Below are positions 12,801 through 22,600 of a DNA stretch of 64,000 nt, piece after piece. The DNA comes from Haliclystus octoradiatus (taxonomy: Eukaryota > Cnidaria > Staurozoa > Stauromedusae > Haliclystidae), in assembly GCA_916610825.1 (NCBI GenBank), contig OU744446.1, positions 23,884,445-23,948,444 on the forward strand, in the 5' to 3' direction. The stretch's first letter is position 1. Each line of letters opens with the position of its first letter. A program made the translations under genes and the position numbers. Under the pieces are notes generated by a model, which saw only the letters and a program-made list of their open reading frames with translations, made no database searches and was not told where the DNA came from.

Positions 12801-15800
12801 TAGAAAAAAGCTACCGGAGGCAGCCTTTTTTTCTAGTTGTATAATAAAGAATGATTTGATCAATCTGATTGGTTTAGAGTTATAACGCCAGGGTTTTTTC
12901 AGGATTTATTTTGGTCGGGAAATGGGCCCCGAAACTGAATCTTCAACTGAGTTTTGAAACTGAATCTTGAAAAATGTTGATGCAATTTCAGATTTTGATT
13001 CAATATTTTTACCAATATTACCAATATTTTTATACTGCAAATTGTCAATAGACTATTTACACAGAAATAAACATGAATGCATTACTAGTAGCATAAAAAC
13101 TTAAAAAGATAAGGAACGAAAACGTGTTTTGCCCCCTTTTGCCCCAAACTATTCTCCCCATTTAAACTTCATCATTAAAAAAAACGGACTTGGGAAAAAA
13201 TCCTGGAAATATCCTTGAATGCCAAATCACTATATCAACAAAGAACAAAACTAGGTTCGAAAATACAATCGACCTTGCAATCGAACTTTGTATCACGATT
13301 GAGAATTTTGAGTTTGATCAGGAATTTTCAAAAACATTACTTATGAGTAAGAAAGTCATGTAGCAGTTTGTAAAAGTGCGTTAGTTATTATACAAAGCAA
13401 TTGGTGCTACAGTTTCCCTCTTGTGCGCCAGATATCAATAGCTTATAGGAAACTGTGGGCCAATTGCTTAATGTATCACAGAATGTTTACTGGTGTGATT
13501 GATAGTAGAGGAATAAATCTCATAGAGGTCCAAAATTGAGTTCTACAATTCAGATGTGTTTTGAACTTTGGTTTTCTTTTCATCTACCAGATCAGATTGG
13601 GCCAAACACACATGAGTTCAGATTTGGATGTATTTTAAAGTAGTTTGATATTAATACAGTGTAATCTCATTAATATCACCATCCTGGTACAGCCAAAAAT
13701 AATGATAATAAGCGGGTCATGATATTAACCGGAGTGAAAAATGAGTGATTTGAGATGCGTTATGATATCAACAGTATTCATATAAGCTAAGCAAGTAAGC
13801 TATTAGCCAAGCTACACTATAGAGAATAGCGTGTCGTGTGTACAATTGGGTTCGAAAAAATAAGGGATTACGGGACTGAGAGTCTTTGCAGGCTAGCACA
13901 TATCCACAAGAATGCGGAGAAACAGCTGTTTTCAAGTTTTATAAGCAGAAGAAAAATAATTTTCTTTCTTTTCTGTGGAAGACAAAAAGTGAAAAGGTGC
14001 AAATTTTTATCATATTTTATGAAGATATATGGGCATATTCGATACCAATTTTCAAACGCATGTTGAAAACTTACTTATTTTAGAAAGTGTTTGATGAATA
14101 CTGCTGATAACAAATTGGATAAATGATGGTTAATTATACTTTTTACTTTTTAGATTACTTAAATGTAGAAAATACTTTTTTACTTTCTAAGATCCATGTA
14201 GTTTCATTTAATTTAAATTTGTAAAGCGCTTAGAGGTTTTTGATATAAGCGCTATATAAATGTATATATTATTATTATTGTGATTAACCATTGAAATAAA
14301 AGCTGTGTAAAACATTTACATGATTTAATCTTTTTCAGAACCAGTTTCTATCAAACTCAACTACTTCCATCTGGCACTCGACCATTTCACTCCGGATTAA
14401 TCCAAAATTATGTCATTGGGAGCATCAATTGTTTAAATTAAATAAACTTTGGTTGAAATGTTTTGCTTAGATTGATTTACCATTACCGCAGTAGAATAAT
14501 TAGTCGCAGAAAATCATGTCAATAATTTTTTTAGTAATTAGTCACGTCAGAGGATTTCTCTCATAAATTTGATGACATTTTCTGACCTCTGCACTTCTTT
14601 CTGACTCTGTTCCCATTGCGCATATTTGATCCAGTTGACTATTAAACTTCTGTTTTTTCTCAGGTTATCTTCAAAAGCCTAACAGATAATTCAAAACATA
14701 TAATATATTATAATCAATGAAAAATAATGATACATTTCCAGTCCTGCTTCCTAGAAAGCAATCACACGATTGTAAGAAAATCCAATTCTACCCATTCATG
14801 TGATGTGAGACAGGCTATAGCTGCATACGATTCTTTAATTCCCTACTGTTGGATCTTGTTGTGATTTATATAATTGGATATCTTCTAAAAAGATTAAGTA
14901 CTGTGTAGCGTGTATAGTGGCGTGTGTTATCATTAGGCCTACTAGCCGTGTGTTACCTAGGCCCTCATTAGCAAGATGCTTTAAAGTTGATAAAATTATA
15001 TGTTATTAAACGGAAGAATGCATCAAGATAAAGTACAGCGTTTATCAATTTCTGATGTCTCACCTTTCGTTTTTTGAGTCTGTATTGTTGCAGCTCTTCT
15101 GGGTCGGAAATTTTCTGCTTTGGTGGCTAGTAAAAATATGGAAAGCTTTATTATTTTTATTATTAAATTTAGTAGACCCTACATCAAAGATGATATATCC
15201 TATCTTCTCATGATGGGGATTGACCCTACAATGAAAACTGTTGCTTTAGTTTCATTTGCATGATATGGTGTTAAATATCTGAAGATGAGTCAAGGTGTTT
15301 GATGACTAAGTGTGCAAGAAAAAAATTCACAACAGTGACAAAAAATTAGCAAATTGAAGTTGGATGCGTAGCAAAAATGCATGAATCAGTTAAATTCTAT
15401 TTTGCTTAGAGCAACCAACTTGAATATAATAATATTAGAAATAAAAGACTGGATATGTTCTTGTTAAATTGAAGGATTTACATAATGCATACCGGTGGTA
15501 CAATTTCTAATAAGCGCTCTTTAGCCTCCCGTAAAAGTTGTTCAGCTGTGATCTGTAAGGAAGCAGGAGCCTTGTTTTTGACCTGAAAAAAAGAAGAAAC
15601 ATAACTTATAAATAATAGGATTGCCTATTAATATCTTAGAAATTCAAGGAAAATATTGGACAATCAATTATTAAAATTAAGGTAGGAAGGTAAGTAGGTA
15701 ACCATCAGGGGTAGACCCAAGTATAATAAATGGTCTACAAGAGTTGAGCCAAGTCATTGAAATTCACGCCAATCATTAACCATCAAAGTGAGAAGGCCTT

Positions 15801-18191
15801 TGGTCAAAACCTTAAACCGCTCATGTGCAAGTGAATCCCCATTTCGAGAAATTGCTAAATAGGATTTGAAATTTGATCAACACAAAATAAATTGAATGGA
15901 TGTTTAAAGGCATAAAAAATTGAATGGCGGCCCTTGCGCTCAGTCTTCGAATATGTACTCACTACACTACTTGTGGCTTGAAAAATGGTATTCACTTTTC
16001 AACTTTGAGCCCACAAGATGCGATGGTCAATTTTATGCCTTTGAATATGAGTATCATTTGATTCTGGTCCATCCCAGCAATGAAATATACAGAAATATTT
16101 ACAAAGAAGTAAAAAATTATAATAATTATAATTCTTCATAAGCTACAACAAGGGTTGTCTCTGGACTGACATGGACGTCCACCATGGTTTGAATAAGATA
16201 TAGACACTTGTAGGCCTAAATATTTGTGAAGGAAGAATAAAATCATTGGCATAATGTTGTTCCAAACATATCATACTTTTATAAATATAATAATATAATA
16301 TAATATGAGGTGAACACATGTATGTGAAAGTGCTCAATGTTTGTTAAGACGGCTGAGCATAATATAGAATAGACACAAAGATGAGGCAAAAGCCTTTTCC
16401 GTTACTCGGAGATTCACGTGTTCACTTTACATTATCAGACGGATTACTAAAAATTAAAACATAGCACTATACTCCTATAAATTCATACATAGACGCAATA
16501 TATATCTACTGTATTGTGTTAATACAAACGTTGTTGTTTAAAGTATTACAATTGTTATGATTAGATACCGGATTCAAAGTTACATAAATAGAATTTGTTT
16601 TGATGGCGGCATTTCAAAATTAGTTCCTATCTTTTGTTTAGTAAATTTGGTAAATGTGATTTAATTATATAGCATTTTTCAGTAAGACATAAGTTACATC
16701 TTTTGTCATGTTACTAGAGGTACTAGCTGTGGCTATTATTGACATTTAATATGAAAGGCTGCGTTATTATTCTCCAGGTTCCATATTAGTTTAGAAAGTT
16801 CCGTATTATTTTTGTACTTCTTATGTTTGAAAGATGATGTGTGACTGGCATATTGTGTTTTAAATGATTTTTCTGTAAGTCCAATATAATTGTGACAGGT
16901 ATTATTTGAAGTTACTGTAACATTGGCGTTATATATAATGTTAGATGTCAGGCATTTGTTGTTAAGTGGACATTTACTTTTTGTTCTGCAATTCCACATT
17001 TGGTCATTGCTTACTTTCAGTCATTGAGGATTTTATTGTTTTGCTTATTTATGATCTTGCCAATATTATCTAAACCGCTGTAGCTAACTTTTACGGTGTT
17101 CTTGTTGAATATCTTATTGAATATGTGGTTTTCAGGAAAATGGTTGTTGACCAGTTTGAAGAAGGTTCTGCCGATATTAGTAAGGATGTTTTTACTGTAT
17201 GGTGGATTGAACCATATAATTTGCCTTTTCCGGTTTCGTCTTTTAGATGTTAGATTATTACGGCGGCTATATTCAAGATCCGTGTCATGCCCATTATCTT
17301 TTAGCGCTTTTTTTTTTAACTGACATCACTTTTTGAATAGGGCAAATAATCCTTAACCATCATTGTGTTGGCCAGTTTGCAGAGAAGAGTATTTTCACAA
17401 AGATCTTAGGGGTGCCCACAGGATTATATAGCACCCAGTACTAACATACTCTGCCTTTTTGGGGCAGAAACACAGTTTCTTTTTGATAAACATGAATCAA
17501 ATTGTTTCATTCTAAGGATATATGAGTTGAAAGGTCCACAGTGCAGTACTCCTGAAAACTTGACGGGTGGGTGGGTAGGACAGTAGGTAGACATAAATTT
17601 AATGTACAATGTAGTGTAGAACCGATATTTTCCGATTAAACGGCTGAGGCTTATCTCTATTCAATAGTGGAATCCATGTATGTTACGCCGGATATATTCC
17701 GGCGTAGAACTGAGTTGATTTTACGCCAATTTGATTTCGTTGGCGTGGAAATTTGATAATTTTCTATAGTTTTCAACTAAATTTGGAATTTTTGGCGTAT
17801 TCTTGAATGTTGACTTGGCGTTGCGTAATTTTGGCGTAAATATCCGGCGTTTCAAATTCAAGGATTCCACTATGGTCTCTATTATTCCGTAGTACATAAA
17901 TTGGTTGCTATTTTTGATCAAATTGCAGGCTCGCAGCTTTGCAGCAAGCATACAGAATAAATTAATAGTACCCAAGTATTAATGATTTACGCCAATACTA
18001 AGTTAGAATTGAACAATATTAATGCAAAATTCAGTTGAAATGCGAGGCAACCGCAACTGCCAATTTGAACTCCAGCTGGTGCTGGTGCGTGCTGGAAAAA
18101 CAGCTCAAAAAGGTCAAGCCATGACTGAATTCACAACACATACCTTGGAAACTTTTGCAGACATTTTTTTCTTTTCTGTAACGGCTGCCAT
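846..18191 (-). CDS. CRNKL1: CRNKL1 / crooked neck, HAT-repeat pre-mRNA splicing factor (3' end outside window)
   Basis: Spliceosome scaffold of the NTC/Prp19-associated complex, acting in the nucleus. Twenty exons were read with GT-AG borders and consistent phase: 18191-18144, 15582-15493, 15126-15064, 14678-14587, 11302-11219, 11134-11060, 9437-9199, 8811-8705, 8041-7979, 6863-6765, 6427-6299, 5716-5585, 5115-5035, 4404-4339, 3448-3368, 3268-3176, 2962-2861, 2414-2350, 1335-1245 and 938-846. They total 1893 nt or 631 codons. The start is the first ATG of exon 1 ([16 protein letters not shown]). Family blocks are plain: [70 protein letters not shown] repeats run almost throughout. Compared with a family length near 690, about 60 C-terminal residues are missing after ...KVETDDG, where a good donor follows at 845-840. 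The terminal exon is therefore beyond position 1 or not recognisable here. Introns are long and TE-rich. Confidence 0.95.
2555..2690 (-). mobile_element. Truncated Penelope-like element tail
   Basis: About 135 bp that aligns by eye with 16315-16445, the tail of the Penelope-like element below. Shared words include GTGAAAGTGCTCAATGTTTG, AGCATAATATA and GATGAGGCAAA. It holds a hammerhead-like motif (separate entry). It lies in a CRNKL1 intron on the same strand as the gene. Confidence 0.5.
2634..2678 (-). ncRNA. Hammerhead ribozyme-like motif
   Basis: On the minus strand: stem I CCGU/ACGG, then CUGAUGA, a 5-bp stem II UCGUG/CACGG with one U-G closing pair and a 6-nt loop, GAAA, a 2-bp stem III (AC/GU) with a 5-nt loop, then U16.1 and H17=U before stem I. 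All invariant core bases are present. Stem I is only 4 bp, so activity is uncertain. Confidence 0.55.
3780..3965. repeat. Degenerate GTT-rich tandem repeat
   Basis: Two imperfect ~55-bp units built from GTTGTTGTTG, ATGCTAATGCTTT and CATCATTG words. It gives a spurious open frame on the minus strand rich in Asn, Ser and Gln. Intronic. Confidence 0.5.
3990..4135. repeat. Palindromic repeat resembling a DIRS terminus, copy 1
   Basis: GCTTGGTTGGTGG near 4050 is mirrored by CCACCAACTAAGCACC near 4120, so the segment folds on itself. The leading words (GACTTAGCAGT, GACTGG) recur at 4870-4890 and 35215-35245. Intronic in CRNKL1. Confidence 0.45.
4850..4975. repeat. Palindromic repeat resembling a DIRS terminus, copy 2
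   Basis: CTGGTGCTTGTTTGGTGG is mirrored by CCACCATCCAAGCACC, with the same leader as copy 1. The loop sequence differs, so the arms rather than the centre are conserved. Intronic. Confidence 0.45.
5945..6133 (-). mobile_element. tRNA-derived SINE with a conserved core
   Basis: On the minus strand a tRNA-like head (GGTAGTGGTGAAGGCAC, then a B-box-like GTGTTCAATCAC) is followed by GTCTGGAAGGGCATCCAGGC. That resembles the central domain shared by the Ceph/Meta-SINE superfamilies. The CRNKL1 intron here is otherwise ordinary. Confidence 0.5.
6864..7978. other. CRNKL1 intron 9, no further feature seen
   Basis: AT-rich intron between CRNKL1 exons 10 and 9. I see no coding similarity, inverted ends or long repeats in it. 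Confidence 0.4.
8653..8690 (-). pseudogene. Partial copy of CRNKL1 exon 9 inside intron 8
   Basis: A stretch just downstream (minus sense) of exon 8 shares about 25 identical bases with exon 9 (GTCAGAGTTATCTATAAATA and onward). It would encode [10 protein letters not shown] out of the context of splice sites. It is too short for an alternative exon and looks like a local duplication. Confidence 0.6.
9835..9893. repeat. Two-copy 30-bp tandem repeat
   Basis: GACACAGTGTCGCAAACTGT occurs twice 30 bp apart. Each copy contains the palindrome ACACAGTGT-like core. The surrounding 9440-11060 intron is otherwise AT-rich with only weak repeats. Confidence 0.5.
10440..10500 (-). repeat. Possible degenerate Penelope-like tail
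   Basis: On the minus strand CTGATGA is followed by a perfect 5-bp stem (AGCAG/CTGCT), then AGTT where a hammerhead would need GAAA. It may be a decayed relative of the ribozyme-bearing tails elsewhere in the window. Confidence 0.25.
10748..10930. repeat. Palindromic repeat resembling a DIRS terminus, divergent copy
   Basis: GGTGCTTGGTTG near 10750 is mirrored by CAACCAAGCACC near 10915, the same arm words as the copies at 4.0, 4.9 and 35 kb, with an unrelated 160-bp centre. Confidence 0.35.
10938..11010 (-). repeat. tRNA-like sequence (pseudo-tRNA or SINE head)
   Basis: The minus strand carries a good A box (TGGTAGCTCAGTGG), an anticodon-arm-like TCCC/GGGA hairpin, and a weak B box (TTCCGATTCC). 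The acceptor stem does not close convincingly, so I do not call a functional tRNA. Confidence 0.4.
11355..12836 (+). mobile_element. Non-autonomous Helitron, copy A
   Basis: Begins TCTCTACTACTATATAAAAA after an A and ends CTAG before a T, the Helitron A^T insertion rule. A GGCC-GAA-GGCC hairpin lies at 12769-12779 upstream of the end. The whole 1.48 kb aligns by eye, inverted, with 57475-59004. No Rep/helicase coding is visible. Copy A has an extra GC-rich hairpin of about 40 nt before the terminal CTAG. Lies in CRNKL1 intron 4. Confidence 0.8.
12850..13460 (+). repeat. Dispersed AT-rich repeat, copy 1
   Basis: The part around 13245-13450 matches the reverse complement of about 24760-24985 (shared AAACTAGGTTCGAAAA, AATTTTCAAAAACATT-type words and the GGAAACTGTG...CCAATTG end). 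Both copies are near a CCAATCAGATTGATC word. A short protein-like frame (KLGSK-QS-LQ) is conserved but broken. Family not recognised. Confidence 0.5.
13390..14285 (+). mobile_element. 5'-truncated LINE-type tail with embedded Tigger-like end, copy 1
   Basis: Nearly identical to 26308-27160. The last protein-like frame ends [10 protein letters not shown], the usual C-terminal block of L2/CR1-type LINE polymerases, followed by a tail GCGCTATATAAATGTATATA and (ATT)n. Near 13658 a Tigger-like end (CAGTGTAATCTCATTAATAT) is embedded. Copy 1 carries about 50 bases near 13875 that are absent from copy 2. Confidence 0.65.
16315..17325 (-). mobile_element. Penelope-like element, 3' part with RT end and GIY-YIG endonuclease relic
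   Basis: On the minus strand the family's linker is clear ([29 protein letters not shown]), then [21 protein letters not shown] and [10 protein letters not shown], the endonuclease-domain pattern of Penelope-like retroelements. A frameshift near 17020 and in-frame stops show it is dead. The reverse-transcriptase core is missing. About 420 bp of tail (16315-16740) follows the frame and includes the repeat shared with 2555-2690. Lies in CRNKL1 intron 1. Confidence 0.85.
16399..16442 (-). ncRNA. Decayed hammerhead ribozyme-like motif in the Penelope-like tail
   Basis: Aligns with the 2634-2678 motif: stem I CCGU/ACGG is kept, the core is CTGATAA rather than CTGATGA, GAAA has become GAAT, and stem II is weakened. 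Probably inactive, but its position after the endonuclease frame shows which element class carries the ribozyme. Confidence 0.5.
17662..17875. mobile_element. hAT-type MITE, 214 bp
   Basis: Inverted ends CAATAGTGGAATCC and CCATAGTGGAATCC (reading inward), with a further inverted ACGCCGGATAT block inside. It is flanked by an 8-bp direct repeat TCTCTATT at 17654-17661 and 17876-17883, the hAT target-duplication length. Rich in GGCGTAA words. Lies in CRNKL1 intron 1. Confidence 0.75.
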
Positions 18192-19631
18192 TCTGACAGA
18201 TTGTATCACTCTCAAAATAAATAAGAATGTAAAAGTCAAAGAAACCAGCTATTCTTCAATTCTTCATGAAATTTGAAATTTACGTTTGATGAACGACATG
18301 TTGATATAACCCCGTTTTGGTAGACCTCGTTTTCGTGAATTGGTTCCGCACTTCTACGTGTACCCGCACTTACGCTTTATCTCTAGGAGTTTTTTTTGCG
18401 GCGACTCCCAGGAAAACAGGGGGATAATCTGCATAGTTTTATTCAGGTAAAATAAATGATGTTTATCCCCCTGGTCCATGGATAACAATAAATATAAGAA
18501 ACTCAGAGCGAGCTTATTGGCTCTGATTGGGGAGATAACCATATATTCCTAGGATACAATGTATGCTTTTCCCTGATTTGAAGGGGCAACATAACTGGGT
18601 TACATAGGTAAGGGGGTACGGGTATTCACCCTATGCAGATAGCAATTGGGGGTACTCATTAAAAATATCTGGTAGAATATCTAAAAAAGATAAGTAAAAC
18701 ACTTGAAGTATATTTGATAATTGTTGCTTGGTGGGTTGAACTGGCATTGTAAAAACAACATACATTTTGCCAATCCGCAATGGAGGGAATATAGATAATG
18801 ATCAAATCAAATTAAATCAAAATACCATTGATTACTACACAATTTAATTGACTTCGTATTACTGTACCAAATTGTTTCCATTCTGTATTACCGTAATACA
18901 TGAAAGGGTGCACAATAATTTAAATTGTTCTTGAATATAGTAATACTGTACTGTGTCAACAATAATTAGATGCTAAAGCATAAAAAAGGTTTGGGTCTGC
19001 ACGCAGGCTAACAATAATATACTTTTAAAATTATTTCAAAATATTTTTTCAAAAATTAATATTATTATTCACTGAATCATTGTAATTAAAACAAATAATA
19101 ATTACATATACAAAAATATAAACTTTATACATATAAATTAAATTTGGATAAAAATAAAATCATTATTTTTCTCAAGCCTATACTTATTTAAAATTGATAA
19201 TTAGAATGTTACGCTATTCAAGAACAAAGGAGAATGACCCAACATTAAAATGCAAAACATCAGTTACCCTTATACAAATGGTCAGCACCAACATCTAAAT
19301 ACATTGTTATATAAATAGATTGATTGTCTATAGAATAAACTTTTTCTTCAAACAGGATCATGATAATAATTGTCATAAATTCAAATGTTGAATAAATATG
19401 CCCATCCAATGAAGTAGGACATCATTTGTAGAGTAGACACCATTCATGCTCACAGACCCCTAACATGGTTTCATAATCAGAAAATGAAATGACATGAAGT
19501 TATGCAATAGACTAATTAAGCAAAGTGGGTAGCATTCTCCTCCTGAAAATTGATCAGTTCCACTATAAGATTATGTTTTCTGGATTCCGAATCAGTCCAT
19601 GGTTTTCATCCGGTTCAAGAGTAACATTAAA
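18192..19631. other. Intergenic region between CRNKL1 and the FYVE-ARM gene
   Basis: About 1.4 kb that must hold the CRNKL1 promoter and the 3' end of the FYVE-ARM gene. I see no further coding exon, long repeat or clear core promoter motif; it is AT-rich. Confidence 0.5.
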
Positions 19632-22600
19632 TTAAACAACCATAGGATTGCTTCTTTCTTTGACTAACTTTGTGAGAGCCCCTTGAATTGCTTCGTTAAC
19701 ACCCTCGGTGCCACATAGGATTTTACAGAAGTCTTCAACTCCATTTCTAAAAAAATAATATAACTCCGTTATTCATCTGTAATCTTTTAATTTCTATTTG
19801 GGATCAATTCTGAAATAATTCTACGGTTTTCGTTAAAATTGATCATTTACTACAGTCTACATGTATACTGATATAATGGCCACCTGTACGTAATGGTCAC
19901 TCTGGTAATGTCTAACAGTGTTTTCTATGTAATCAACCTACATATATATATATATGGCTGCAATGTACACATTTCACTGGATATTATTGGATAACAATGG
20001 ATACTTCCAAACAGCACTTGATTGCCAGGAGAAGATTATTTACATCTAACTTTACAGGACAGTTCTATCTGTCACGTCTATGGGACCAAGCTAAGTTAGT
20101 AGTTTGTAACAAGGTTGTTTTTAGGAAGAAAAAAATTTTTTAATTGGGCAAGAATATTACCAGTTAGTTGACAATAAAAAAAAATCATTACTTTGAACAG
20201 AACAGATGGTAATATTCAATTTTATAGCAAAGCAAATACAGTATGTATACTACTATTTATCTACTCAATAATTTTGAGAAAAAAAGTAACAAACTACAAA
20301 ATTTGTTTCATCAATCAGCATTGAAACTCACATTTTCAATTTTGCAACGACTTGTGCTTGATTGTGGACCATGAGTGACATTAATGTGCGTAAGCCATGG
20401 AGCCGAATATTCGATACGGGAGACTAAAACAAATAGTATTAAAATATAACAAACACTACATATAATTAATAAGCATAATATTTTCATTTTTACCTTCAAA
20501 TGTATTTTGATAATATCGTCAACGTAATTCATCTGGAGAATAATAAAGAAACAACAGGTAAGAAAAGTAGTCCATGCTAACCACAGTTACCAGGCAAACA
20601 CAGTTACGGAATTGTAAATATCCATGGAGTGATTTCACAAGGTGGACTCTAAAGATGGAAAATTGGACATACTGTACTTCTTGAAACGATCACATACATA
20701 CTTATTTAAATGCTCTCAATGATCACAAGCAGGGTCCAACAAAAGTGGGGATCCTGGGATTAAAGATCCAGGGAGGCTGGAGCAATTTTCTAATTTATAG
20801 GCCAAACCTCAAAAAAATTCAGAAGAAAAAATTGAACATGGCTAACAATTACTGCTTTTTTTAGGGTAAAAAATATATATTAATAGATATAAGATACAGT
20901 AAATAATTAAATATAGTATTATATTGATAATGTATGTATATTATTTTTATAGAATTCAATTTGTTATACGCTTTTGAGCATATTCTTATCATCATCATCA
21001 TCATCATTTATTAAGAAACCTGATAAACTACAAGCTTTTTCCACAGGACTGATTACAATATATAGGAACAAGGTAAATTAACAATTAATTAAAGGTATTA
21101 CAATAAATTATAAGAATAATTATAAGAATTTTTCCAGAATGTCTGAATGAATGTTGATGGCTTGATTCAATGTAGATGTCATTGTAGGTGTGCATGTGTT
21201 CTAGTGGAGTACCGCTTTCGAAAAAGATTGGAAAGCAAAGGAGGAGCTAAGCTAAATTTTAGTTTGCGGGCGAAGGTTAGCTGATGTGATGCTATTTTGT
21301 CACTGACTGACAGCCAACAAAGTTTGTCAAGCATATCAGAAATGCAAGTGAAATAATTTCAGCAGATGATGACCCTTCTTCCTCTGTTTTGTAATCTCTG
21401 GAGGTGATCAAAATGTTACTTTTCCCAGTACCCCCACCTAAACGACGGCACAGTTGTCGAACCGTGGCAAGAATATTAGACTATTGTGTTAAATACGGAA
21501 TTAATCCCCTTACAGTGCAGCCCGCTTAAATGCAAGTCAAAATAGTCAACGATTTTCATTGCGGTTATCTGAATTTGCACTTATCTGAAATTGTTTAAAA
21601 AAGACATGACTACAAAATAGTCAATAAAGTTTAAAAGCAAGGTTGCATTTAAGCGGGTTGCATTTGAACTTTATGAACAGGTAATGGACATTTTTTTGTA
21701 GGTTCATGAGCAGTTCATGAACAGTCACGTACAGTTCATGAACTTGTTCATGAACGTGAAATTTCTCAAAAGTTCATGAAACTTTTTTTCACATGGGTTA
21801 GTTATCCATTTGAGCAGCAATTAAATGTAAATTATAATGAGTAAATCAGCAATTGCTTTGTAATAAACATTGAAAGCAAGAGCTTACCAGGATGCTACCA
21901 TTTGTTGGATACTGAGCAAAATTTGCCAAACTCCTAACAACATGAATCTGAAATATGACATGATATAAGAAATTGTATTACCGTAACATGTCCTGACACC
22001 GGTTAAAAACCAAGTCGTCAACTGTCAACTAACAAATTGTTCAGGTATATTGTATCAACATGTTCTGACACCTGGTTAAAACCAAGTAAACTTTGCATCA
22101 ATTTTCTTCATAACGCTATACATCATACAGCTCTACTATCAGATTAAACATGTCTTGATTCTATATTTGTAGACATCAATCACACTCGATATATGTAACT
22201 CGTAACGTTGATATATGCATTGTATTGTAAGGCTTTCATAGTCAAAAATTGGTGAGTGCAGTTGTATTTTGAAATTTACGATATAAAATTATGAGACAAG
22301 TTTAGTCTGATTGGAAGGTTATGTATTGCATACCATTCAAAACTTTCAATGTTTCAGAACGTTAGTGCATAGCTGGCAAGTTGTGTTCCCTTACTAGAAA
22401 TATTTTTTTTTCAAAAAAATATTTAAAGTCGAATCAATCAAAAATATCATTCGAAGGCATCGACATAAACTACAAAACATCAACAAGAAATCTTTAGTGT
22501 AATTTTCAACGATGAACATTTACATAAAAGTCATGTTACTAAATTATTACAAATAGCAGCCTGGCGATTATCAAACATCTACACATTTTGTGATATGCTT

